Source: Muribaculaceae bacterium
GTDB taxonomy: Bacteria; Bacteroidota; Bacteroidia; Bacteroidales; Muribaculaceae
NCBI GenBank assembly: GCA_029061925.1
Contig: JAIDRE010000174.1
Coordinates: 1 to 34,143, forward strand
Length of the DNA: 34,143 nt
Reading direction: 5' to 3'
In this document: one piece after another, positions 1 through 7,064 of the stretch
Layout: each line of letters opens with the position of its first letter
Numbering within the stretch: the first letter of the stretch is position 1
Position numbers and translations under genes: made by a program
The notes under the pieces: model-generated
Seen by the model: only the letters and a program-made list of their open reading frames with translations
Told to the model about the DNA's origin: nothing
The model's database searches: none

Positions 1-1
1 T

Positions 2-2341
2 TATAATAAAGTAAAATCTCTTTTACCAAGATTAAAAAGAAATCACATTAAACCATCAAACTCGGTTTTAAAATTTGTAAAGGACTTTGAAACTCTCGAT
101 AGACTTATTTTAAACCACAATGAAAATTTTCTAAGAAAAGAACTTGAAACGTGTAGAGAGTTTTTTGATAGTTGCTTAAATTATCCTTTGGATAAGCAAC
201 AACGACGTTCTATTGTATCACAAGAAGATAATTGTTTGGTTGTAAGTAGTGCCGGGAGTGGTAAAACCTCATCTATTGTAGGTAAAGTAAAATATATTAT
301 CGACATTAAAGGGATTGATCCGAAACGTATTCTTTTGATTAGTTATACAAATAAGGCTGCCACAGAGTTGACTGAGCGAGTTGGTATTGACAATCTTAAA
401 GGATATACGTTTCATAAATTAGCACTTGATTTAATTGGACAATGTACTGGACAAAAACCATCAATATGTGAAAATACAGATGCTCTTTTTGTGAAAATAT
501 TCAGAGAATTGATGAAAGATGAAAATTTTCGTAAACACTGTGTTGAATACTTTATCGATTATCAATCTGAAGATAATGATATTGAAAAAGGAGAAAATGA
601 AATTCGACAACAATTGTCTGAGAAGAAACAGAAACGATTAAAGGTGCTCCTACCAGATATGGATGGTAAGAATGTGTATGTGAGAAGTGAGCAAGAAAAG
701 AAAATATGTTTCATATTAACATCTCTTGGTGTTAATTTTAGATATGAAGAACCATATGAATATTCTGTTGCTGATGAAATGCATTCACAATATAAACCTG
801 ACTTTTCAATATATTATGAGCTTGATGGAGTACCTCAACGAATATATTTAGAACATTTCGGTGTTGATGAACACGGACTTGTTCCTTTTTGGTTTGCAAA
901 GGATTGCAATATTACATATGAGGAGGCAAATCAAAAATATAATGATGGAATTACGTGGAAAAAAGCAGTCCATGATAAATTTGGAACGAAACTTATTGTA
1001 ACATCAAGTGCTGATTTCAGTAATTCAGACATTCGAGACAAAATTAAAATCCTCCTCACCAATGCCGGTGTTCCGTTGAATGAGAAATCAGAAAAAGAAT
1101 TATACGATATTGTATTGCCTGGGGGTAGTAAGCAAGAAAAAACTTTTATTCGGTTGATTGCTACTTTTATTACATTATTTAAGTCGAGTTGTCGTCCTTT
1201 AAAAGATGTAATTAATCTTGCAATAAATGCAAATGATGAACGAAGTTTATTTATAATTAAAAATATTTTCAGTCCTGTTTATAAACGTTATGAAGAATAT
1301 TTGCATTTTAATCGACAAATTGACTTTACAGATGCGATTTTACAAGCAACCGAGTTGTGTGAAAAATTACACCCCATCTCATATGATTATATTATTGTTG
1401 ATGAATTCCAAGATATATCAGTTGACAGATATAAATTCCTTAAGGCTTTAAGAGACTGTAATAACTCTACCAAACTTTATTGTGTAGGAGACGACTGGCA
1501 ATCCATTTATCGTTTTTCGGGAAGCGATATGTCACTTTTTAATAGATTCGAAGAATTTTTCGGACCAACTGAAATAAACAAAATTGAAACTACCTATCGT
1601 TTTGGAGAGCCACTGATTAGATTGTCATCACAATTTATTCAGCTCAATCCGGCTCAAATAAAAAAGAACATTAGTCCTTTCAATTTACAAGCAAAAACAG
1701 ACTTGGATTTTCAATCTTACGATAACAAAAGTTATTGTCAAGTTATTGATAGGTTAGTCGCTTCAATTCCAGAAGATAAAACGATATTCTTATTAGGCCG
1801 GTACTCATTTGATGATTATTATTTGTCATTTGTTTATAAAAGTGTGAAAGATGGTAATAAATTTTACTATATTATCCGAAATAGAAAGGTAGAATTTCTC
1901 ACCATTCATAAATCTAAGGGGTTAGAGGCTGATTATGTCATTCTACTGCAATGCAACAAAGATACTTATGGATTTCCGTCATTAATAAATGATGACAGGT
2001 CTCTTCAATATGTATTAACTGCAGGAGACCGATATTTATATAGTGAGGAGCGACGATTATTCTATGTCGCAATTACACGTGCCAAAATCAAAATCTGGGT
2101 ATTATATGATAGCCGTATCCCTTCGGCCTTTGTAGAGGAATTTCTTAATCCTAAGAAAAAAGAAGAACAAATTATTAAACACCCTAATGCTCATAAGCCT
2201 TGGACGAGTAAAGCCGATAAATACCTTTTAGACCTTTATAAGGAAGGTAAAAGTATTAAGGAAATTGCAAAAAGAATGGGACGTAGTCAAACCGCTATTG
2301 TTATGAGGTTAGGAAGATTGGGAGCATCGTCTAACTCTTGA
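2..2341 (+). CDS. Helicase IV (HelD/UvrD-type) superfamily 1 helicase with nuclease-like insertion, 5' end outside window
   Basis: The reading frame is open from base 2, so the gene starts before the window. The TTG at 188 lies inside it and is not a real start. SF1A helicase motifs are clear: Walker A SSAGSGKT (245-268), DEFQD (1400-1414), GDDWQSIYRFSG, TTYRF, the TIHKSKG motif and RRLFYVAITRA near the end. The segment from GDDWQ to the NPAQIKK stretch closely resembles E. coli helicase IV, so it should be an ATP-driven 3'-5' DNA translocase. Between Walker A and DEFQD sits an extra block of about 100 residues with a glutamate helix, PDF (about 797) and YLEHFG (about 850), resembling a PD-(D/E)XK nuclease core. 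The last 45 residues look like a helix-turn-helix or SANT-like domain (GKSIKEIAKRMGRS) in place of the zinc ribbon often found in relatives. The gene is much more AT-rich than its neighbours, suggesting transfer. A role in repair or defence is inference. Confidence 0.88.
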   Translation, partial: YNKVKSLLPRLKRNHIKPSNSVLKFVKDFETLDRLILNHNENFLRKELETCREFFDSCLNYPLDKQQRRSIVSQEDNCLVVSSAGSGKTSSIVGKVKYIIDIKGIDPKRILLISYTNKAATELTERVGIDNLKGYTFHKLALDLIGQCTGQKPSICENTDALFVKIFRELMKDENFRKHCVEYFIDYQSEDNDIEKGENEIRQQLSEKKQKRLKVLLPDMDGKNVYVRSEQEKKICFILTSLGVNFRYEEPYEYSVADEMHSQYKPDFSIYYELDGVPQRIYLEHFGVDEHGLVPFWFAKDCNITYEEANQKYNDGITWKKAVHDKFGTKLIVTSSADFSNSDIRDKIKILLTNAGVPLNEKSEKELYDIVLPGGSKQEKTFIRLIATFITLFKSSCRPLKDVINLAINANDERSLFIIKNIFSPVYKRYEEYLHFNRQIDFTDAILQATELCEKLHPISYDYIIVDEFQDISVDRYKFLKALRDCNNSTKLYCVGDDWQSIYRFSGSDMSLFNRFEEFFGPTEINKIETTYRFGEPLIRLSSQFIQLNPAQIKKNISPFNLQAKTDLDFQSYDNKSYCQVIDRLVASIPEDKTIFLLGRYSFDDYYLSFVYKSVKDGNKFYYIIRNRKVEFLTIHKSKGLEADYVILLQCNKDTYGFPSLINDDRSLQYVLTAGDRYLYSEERRLFYVAITRAKIKIWVLYDSRIPSAFVEEFLNPKKKEEQIIKHPNAHKPWTSKADKYLLDLYKEGKSIKEIAKRMGRSQTAIVMRLGRLGASSNS

Positions 2342-2472
2342 CCATAGATAGAAGCTGTTAGAGAGACCAGATAAAATACAAATCTACGCAGTTTGTTATT
2401 ACACGAGCCCAAATGAATGAATTAATAATAGGTATGGAATTGGGGTTGAACATATTGCCCCGGTCGAGTATC

Positions 2473-2492
2473 GGATAGACGAGCGTCCATCC
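2473..2492. repeat. Hairpin in the spacer between convergent genes, possibly a repetitive extragenic palindrome
   Basis: Bases 2473-2480 (GGATAGAC) pair with 2485-2492 (GTCCATCC) around a GAGC loop, with one wobble pair. Neither side is followed by a T-run, so it is not an obvious intrinsic terminator. The flanking sequence has GTAGGG-type blocks on the minus strand (about 2490-2508) and a GGGG...CCCC pair just to the left (about 2440-2461). This resembles short dispersed extragenic repeats of Bacteroidales genomes, but copy number cannot be judged from one window. The rest of the 2342-2510 gap shows no gene. Confidence 0.35.
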
Positions 2493-2510
2493 CTACAGAT
2501 TCCCCTACAA

Positions 2511-3158
2511 TTACTTTCTGTCGAAGTCGGCGGGGATATCACCCCAGTTTTCGGTGTCCCATTTGAGGATGGGGTTGATGAGTTGGTGGGTGCGGAGCCA
2601 GGCGTCGGCGCGGACGAGCATTTCCATGATTTTGCCATTGTGCGGAGTGGCTGCCAGTTTTGAGCGGTGACCGCGATTTGAAATCCACGAAAGGGCTGTG
2701 CGGCTGTCAGAGTATATTGGGGTGGAATAGTCTTTTTTCTTGTCGAGAAGGGCTAAAACGTGGACGAGGGCGAGATATTCGGCAACGTTGTTTGTGCCGT
2801 CGGGAAGAGGTCCAACATGAAATAGTTCTTCACCATCGCCTACTCTCACTCCGCGATATTCCATCATGCCGGGATTACCGCTACATGCCCCATCGACCGA
2901 GATTGCATCGAGTCGTATCTCGGGGATGGCTTCATAATTGACTTTGACGCTACGATGATTGGCGATTGCCTTGATTAGTTCGGTTTGCTCTTCGTATGTT
3001 CCACGGAATGCGTGGGTGGCAGCCTCTTGATTGTCAAAGGCTTTATATTTTGCTCCGGGATAGCCATCAACCTGTAGTTTACACTCTTCCCACGAGTCGT
3101 AAATACCGGGGGCATAGCCTTCCCATACTACATAAAATTTTCGTTGGTTTGACGCCAT
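2511..3158 (-). CDS. rnhA: Ribonuclease H1 with N-terminal hybrid-binding (viroplasmin-like) domain
   Basis: The 215-residue protein cuts the RNA strand of RNA-DNA hybrids, removing R-loops and primers in the cytoplasm. Residues 7-52 (FYVVWEGYAPGIYDSWEEC...) are the caulimovirus viroplasmin or hybrid-binding domain of eukaryote-type RNase H1. Residues about 84-215 are the RNase H fold. The acidic active site is visible as D89 (VDGACSGNPG), E127 (NNVAEY), D151 (SDSRTAL) and D211 near the end (IPADFDRK). The C-terminus stops right after the last catalytic residue, as in the Bacteroidales form. It is the last gene of the mscL-aroK-dehydrogenase-rnhA series, 12 bases downstream of its neighbour, and is convergent with the helicase gene. 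No clear intrinsic terminator follows it. Confidence 0.93.
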   Translation of the reverse strand: MASNQRKFYVVWEGYAPGIYDSWEECKLQVDGYPGAKYKAFDNQEAATHAFRGTYEEQTELIKAIANHRSVKVNYEAIPEIRLDAISVDGACSGNPGMMEYRGVRVGDGEELFHVGPLPDGTNNVAEYLALVHVLALLDKKKDYSTPIYSDSRTALSWISNRGHRSKLAATPHNGKIMEMLVRADAWLRTHQLINPILKWDTENWGDIPADFDRK

Positions 3159-3170
3159 AAATGATTGGTT

Positions 3171-4355
3171 TTAAGATAGCTGGATAAACAGCGATATATC
3201 GACATGGTGCATTCCGACCTCGCGCGCAACTTGTCCGTTTACGAGCTTGCCCATAAACGTAATAGTGGCGGCTTGGAGTCCGGGCGAAAGTTTGAGCGCA
3301 TTGGTTACGCCTTCGAGAGTCATGATGTCGTCGAGCATGGTGATGAATGTATTGCTAAGTGCCATAGCGGCTGTACGCGGCACGGCACTCCCGGCGTGGA
3401 TATAGCATACGCGTCCATCGCCTCGGTTGTCGTCGGGACGTGCCGATGAAAGGTTGACAGTCGGTAGAGATGGAAATGCGCCGCCCTCTCGACACGTCAA
3501 GTCAAATGTCAGAACTCCTTTTTTCATTGTCTGGACAACTTCGTTGCCAAACACGACCTCGTTTGACGTAGGGCTTACAAGTACGATATCAGCCGAAGCC
3601 AAAGCCTTGTTCAAGACGTTGGGATGTAGAGCCGAACCGATAACGCCTGATCCGAGTTCACGGATTGCTGTACGGAGCGAATAGACATCGTTGTCAAACA
3701 GGCGAACAATTGTTCCTAAACCGGTGGCTGATCGAGCGGCTGCTATTGCACCGATTCCCGAACCGATTATAACGACTTCACATGGAACGATTCCGGCAAT
3801 TCCACCGAGAAGTATTCCCTTACCGTTGGCCGAATCGGCAAGCAGTGCCGATGCTATTGCTATTGATGCGCGGCCGTCAATCTCTTCGAGAATGTCGGCA
3901 AACGGTCGATTTCCGTTTTCGTCGGTGATGAGGTCGATTGCAATGGTTATGATACCATGGTCGAGAAGTGCCTTTATGATTTCGGGGTTCTGTTCATGGA
4001 TATGGAGAAGGGTGAGCAACATCGCACCACGACGTAACTTTTTGATTTCAGAGACTTTGAGCGGAGCAAGGTGTATGACGATGTCACACAACAATGTTTC
4101 CTGACGTTCAACTATTGATGCGCCTTTTCTGATATATGTCGAGTCGGGATAGTGAATTGAGCCGGCAGCCTCAGCCTCCATTTTTACCGTGAATCCGCGT
4201 TCAACAAGCATGTTCACACCCTCGGGTGTAAGAGGAAAACGTTTTTCGGTTTTGCTGTCACAACGTGGCAGACCGATTGAAAATGTGCGACGTCGCCGGG
4301 CTGTTTCAACAAGCTGAGGTTCGGTGAAGTCGGCAAAATCGGGGTGTGAAGTCAT
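3171..4355 (-). CDS. Alanine dehydrogenase / transhydrogenase-alpha family protein, probably catalytically altered
   Basis: The 394 residues follow the alanine dehydrogenase/PNT layout: an N-terminal substrate domain (LTPEGVNMLVERGFTV), a Rossmann domain with GSGIGA near residue 197 and an acidic FDND ribose-binding end, then a C-terminal return to the first domain (PRTAAMALSN). Classical enzymes convert L-alanine and pyruvate with NAD. Here the substrate-binding lysine region (usually KVKEP or KVAPP) reads IHLAPL, and the usual D-Q-G-G catalytic loop reads DLTCREGG, so the catalytic aspartate position appears to hold arginine. The active-site histidine region (LLHIH) is kept. A divergent paralogue with another substrate or a non-enzymatic role is therefore possible. 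It lies 12 bases after aroK in a tight operon. The family call is sure; alanine dehydrogenase activity is not. Confidence 0.82.
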   Translation of the reverse strand: MTSHPDFADFTEPQLVETARRRRTFSIGLPRCDSKTEKRFPLTPEGVNMLVERGFTVKMEAEAAGSIHYPDSTYIRKGASIVERQETLLCDIVIHLAPLKVSEIKKLRRGAMLLTLLHIHEQNPEIIKALLDHGIITIAIDLITDENGNRPFADILEEIDGRASIAIASALLADSANGKGILLGGIAGIVPCEVVIIGSGIGAIAAARSATGLGTIVRLFDNDVYSLRTAIRELGSGVIGSALHPNVLNKALASADIVLVSPTSNEVVFGNEVVQTMKKGVLTFDLTCREGGAFPSLPTVNLSSARPDDNRGDGRVCYIHAGSAVPRTAAMALSNTFITMLDDIMTLEGVTNALKLSPGLQAATITFMGKLVNGQVAREVGMHHVDISLFIQLS

Positions 4356-4367
4356 GATAATTATGGT

Positions 4368-4925
4368 TTATAAATATTTTTCAATAAATAATGCCGAGGT
4401 ACGCTCGATCTGGTCTTCATCTTCGAGCTGTGAGGCGTCAAAAATGTGTAGGGCTTTGCGATAAAACACTTCTCGCTCGGCAATTTTGTCGGCTATAAAG
4501 CGACGCAGCGAATCATCATCGAGCTTTGCTATCAGCGGACGTTTATCGCGAGCAATGACAAGGCGTGAAAAAAGGCGTTCGTTCGGAACATGAAGATAAA
4601 CCGTTTTACCAAGTCGGTTCATCAGCTCCATGTTGTTGTTGAAGCATGGTGTGCCGCCTCCGCAGGCAATTAAGTTGAAGCCCTCGGCAGCCGCTTTTTT
4701 AAGCGATTCTGATTCGAGATGGCGAAACGAGTCTTCGCCATAAAGTGAAAAATACTCTTTGATCGACATTCCAGCCACGTTTTCGATATAGTCATCAAGG
4801 TCTATTGACTTGAGCTTTGTCCTGGCTGCCAGTGCGTTACAAAGAGTGGTTTTGCCCGAACCCATGAAGCCGATCAAAAAGACCGGCTTCAAAGTTTGGG
4901 ATATGTTTGATGATTTTTCAGTCAT
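4368..4925 (-). CDS. aroK: Shikimate kinase
   Basis: The 185-residue protein phosphorylates shikimate at O3 with ATP, the fifth step of the pathway to chorismate and aromatic amino acids, in the cytoplasm. The P-loop GFMGSGKTT is at residues 19-27. It is followed by the shikimate-binding DLDD, the FRHLESE segment, the Walker B-like GGGTPC and the lid segment with RDKRPL. The length fits monofunctional bacterial AroK plus a short N-terminal extension of about 12 residues. It lies 12 bases after mscL and 12 bases before the dehydrogenase-like gene, so it is probably cotranscribed. The functional mix of the operon is metabolic and unrelated to membrane tension. Confidence 0.95.
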   Translation of the reverse strand: MTEKSSNISQTLKPVFLIGFMGSGKTTLCNALAARTKLKSIDLDDYIENVAGMSIKEYFSLYGEDSFRHLESESLKKAAAEGFNLIACGGGTPCFNNNMELMNRLGKTVYLHVPNERLFSRLVIARDKRPLIAKLDDDSLRRFIADKIAEREVFYRKALHIFDASQLEDEDQIERTSALFIEKYL

Positions 4926-4937
4926 CTATATAGATGA

Positions 4938-5369
4938 TTATTTCTCTTCTTGTTTCTTGAGTAAATCGCGAATTTCAGTGAGTAATTTCTCTTCGTTAGA
5001 AGGTTCTGCAGGAGCAGCGGGAGCTTCTTCGGCTTTCTTTTTAAAGCTCATAATAAAGCGGATTGCCATGAAGATAGAGAAGGCGATGATAAGGAAGTCA
5101 ACTATATTCTGGATAAACATACCATAGTTGAATGTGATTGCTTCGTGCATCACTTGACCTGCTGCATCAAGTTCTTCGGGGCGAAGGGTTGCTTTGAGGT
5201 TTGTGAAGTTAACACTACCTGTGCAAAGGCTGATGACAGGCATGATGATGTCATTAACTAATGAAGAAACGATTTTGCCGAAAGCACCACCGATGATAAC
5301 ACCGACTGCCATATCGACAACGTTACCTTTCATTGCGAAATCTTTGAAATCGTTAAGTAATTTACCCAT
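4938..5369 (-). CDS. mscL: Large-conductance mechanosensitive channel
   Basis: The protein is a pentameric inner-membrane channel that opens under membrane tension to release solutes during hypo-osmotic shock. From the ATG at 5369 it has 143 residues, normal for MscL. It begins with the classical amphipathic N-terminus ([24 protein letters not shown]). TM1 is [23 protein letters not shown]2 is around [17 protein letters not shown], and an Ala/Pro/Glu linker leads to a C-terminal helix ([18 protein letters not shown]). The frame continues 26 codons upstream, but that part is AT-rich and not MscL-like, so the shorter start is chosen. It is the first gene of an operon leading into aroK. Confidence 0.96.
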   Translation of the reverse strand: MGKLLNDFKDFAMKGNVVDMAVGVIIGGAFGKIVSSLVNDIIMPVISLCTGSVNFTNLKATLRPEELDAAGQVMHEAITFNYGMFIQNIVDFLIIAFSIFMAIRFIMSFKKKAEEAPAAPAEPSNEEKLLTEIRDLLKKQEEK

Positions 5370-5404
5370 AGTTGAATTTTGTAAGTTGTGAGAATTATTG
5401 AATA

Positions 5405-5439
5405 CAAAAATAGTATAATTGAAGTACTTATACAACAAA
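5405..5439 (-). promoter_or_regulatory. Possible promoter for mscL-aroK operon
   Basis: On the minus strand a -7 element TATTTTTG (5405-5412) fits TAnnTTTG, and a TTTG (5436-5439) lies 23 bases upstream. The spacing is longer than the usual 19-21, so this is a weaker match than the other promoters in the window. Transcription would begin near 5398, about 30 bases before the mscL ATG. Confidence 0.35.
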
Positions 5440-5460
5440 TAAGTCACATATTTTGTTCAC

Positions 5461-6384
5461 TTAAATATTTCGGGGGTGGTGTTCGAGTATCTCCCTGCGC
5501 AAGTTTGACGTGTCGAGATGCAGGTAAATCTCAGTCGTGGCTATTGATTCGTGACCGAGCATTTGCTGAATGGCTCTCAAGTTGGCTCCCCCTTCAAGCA
5601 AGTGGGTTGCAAAGGAATGGCGCAAGGTGTGGGGCGAAATTTCTTTTGTTATACCTGCTTGACGTGCAAGACGTTTTATGATTGTAAAGATCATCTGACG
5701 TGTCAACCGGTGACCTCGGCGATTCAGGAACAAAACATTTTCTTCGCCGGCAACAACATCGAGTTGAGCGCGTTCGGTCATATATTCTTTTACGAGGTCA
5801 ATAGCAACGTCAGAGATTGGGACTATGCGTTCCTTGCTACCCTTACCGGTCACTACAATGTACCCTTCGTCAAAATAGAGCTTATTGATTTCAAGGTTGA
5901 CAAGCTCGCTGACGCGGAGACCGCAACCATACATCACCTCGATTATCGCATTGTTTCGGCGTCCTTCGGGTGTTGATTTGTCGATCTCGTCAATGAGCAT
6001 ATCAATCTGCTCGACCGTAAGGACTTCGGGGAGATGTCGCCCCATTTGAGGCGATTCAAGATTGAGTGTCGGATCCTCGTCAATATAGTTTTCAGCTTTT
6101 AGATATTTAAAGAATGATTTCAAACCCGAGATGATTCGTGCCTGAGAGCGTGGTGCGATACCGAGGTCGTGCAGGTCGGCGACAAAAGCCTGGAGCGATT
6201 GGTCGGTCACACTCCTAAGCCTCTGATTTTCACGCTTTAGAAAATCGAGAAACTTCGAGATGTCAAAGAGATAGCTTTCGCGAGTATTGTCTGACAAGCC
6301 TCGTTCGAGCTGGAGGTATGCACCAAAGCCGCGCAGCAGTCGGTCAATGTCGTCAATACGTCTTTTTGAGTCGTCTAAAGCCAT
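5461..6384 (-). CDS. xerD: XerD/XerC-type tyrosine recombinase
   Basis: The 307-residue tyrosine recombinase has an N-terminal SAM-like core-binding domain (about residues 15-105, FGAYLQLERGLSDNTRESYLFD) and a C-terminal catalytic domain. Visible catalytic residues are Arg in CGLRVSEL, Lys in GKGSKERIVP, the HTLRHSFATHLL box, His in LGHESIATTEIY and the nucleophile Y287. In its family this enzyme resolves chromosome dimers at dif with a partner recombinase. Length, spacing and lack of accessory domains fit the housekeeping Xer type rather than an integrase, and no dif-like site or mobile gene is seen nearby. The gene overlaps the upstream methyltransferase-like gene by 10 bases, so translation is probably coupled. 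XerC versus XerD cannot be settled from this window. Confidence 0.9.
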   Translation of the reverse strand: MALDDSKRRIDDIDRLLRGFGAYLQLERGLSDNTRESYLFDISKFLDFLKRENQRLRSVTDQSLQAFVADLHDLGIAPRSQARIISGLKSFFKYLKAENYIDEDPTLNLESPQMGRHLPEVLTVEQIDMLIDEIDKSTPEGRRNNAIIEVMYGCGLRVSELVNLEINKLYFDEGYIVVTGKGSKERIVPISDVAIDLVKEYMTERAQLDVVAGEENVLFLNRRGHRLTRQMIFTIIKRLARQAGITKEISPHTLRHSFATHLLEGGANLRAIQQMLGHESIATTEIYLHLDTSNLRREILEHHPRNI

Positions 6385-7064
6385 AATCTATAACATTGAC
6401 GGGGTAGTTTGGTATTGCCGACAATCACACCGCGACGGTCGTTGGTGAACGTCATTCCGTGGGTTTCGAGTTGGTCGTTTATTTCCTCCCAAAGCGAGTT
6501 GGTGATTGAGTCGTGTTGAATGTCGGTGAAAAGTGCAACCCCGTCGCGGTTCAATACAGAAAGGATGAAATCGCGGTCGGTGTCGTTGTTTTGTGCTCGA
6601 TTGACAACAACGAGCGGAGTCGAGTTGGCTGTTAAGAGGTTATACTGCTCAACACCGATTCTGAAGTTGGGAACAATCGTGATGCGGTCTTTTGAGCGTT
6701 CGGTAACGTTGATAAACAGGTCAGACGGCTGGCGGTTGTCATAGCTCATCAACCTGCAGTTTGACGAGTAGTCAAGAACAGCCATAGCTTCAAGTCCTGA
6801 CGAATGTCCTAGCTCAAAAACAACATTTGGTCGAAATCGGTTGCAGATTCTGAAAATCAGATGTTGCAATGATTTAGTTGGGAGACTGCGGGCATAATTA
6901 CGGGCTGCAATCGTACGACTATTCTGTGTTGAGTAGCTGTAAAAACTGTCGTGCTGTTTCAACACATTAATAATAAATGAAAAGGCAAACGGCGAGTGCA
7001 CCCCGAAACCACGGGATGTACGGAGTCGCAAGGGTGCAGTTATGAATCGTTTTATTCTTCCCAT
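6375..7064 (-). CDS. SAM-dependent methyltransferase-like protein (GVHSPF type)
   Basis: The 229-residue cytoplasmic protein has no signal peptide. The N-terminal RGFGVHSPFAF segment (residues 18-28) is characteristic of a Bacteroidetes group usually annotated as class I methyltransferase. A Rossmann-like motif I, VVFELGHSSGLEA (82-94), follows, with an acidic residue (YDN) after the second strand. The later part is weakly conserved, and VVVNRAQ stands where an acidic motif is expected, so substrate and even activity are uncertain. It overlaps the YfhO gene by 13 bases and xerD by 10, which places it firmly in the same transcript. No specific function can be given. Confidence 0.6.
   Translation of the reverse strand: MGRIKRFITAPLRLRTSRGFGVHSPFAFSFIINVLKQHDSFYSYSTQNSRTIAARNYARSLPTKSLQHLIFRICNRFRPNVVFELGHSSGLEAMAVLDYSSNCRLMSYDNRQPSDLFINVTERSKDRITIVPNFRIGVEQYNLLTANSTPLVVVNRAQNNDTDRDFILSVLNRDGVALFTDIQHDSITNSLWEEINDQLETHGMTFTNDRRGVIVGNTKLPRQCYRLWL

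Noticed and set aside
188-190. TTG as start of the helicase gene
   Set aside because: The frame is open to the window edge and the upstream residues continue into the motor domain, as in helicase IV, so the true start is outside.
2399-2638. Minus-strand 79-codon frame overlapping rnhA
   Set aside because: It is in another frame of the rnhA 3' end, rich in Ser, Thr and Pro, and is a shadow of the real gene.
5370-5447. N-terminal extension of MscL by 26 codons
   Set aside because: The extension is AT-rich and not MscL-like, while the ATG at 5369 gives the conserved N-terminus.
5461-6384. XerD-like gene as the invertase for the inverted repeat at 33960
   Set aside because: It looks like a housekeeping Xer recombinase, lies 27 kb away and sits in a metabolic operon, so nothing ties it to that repeat.
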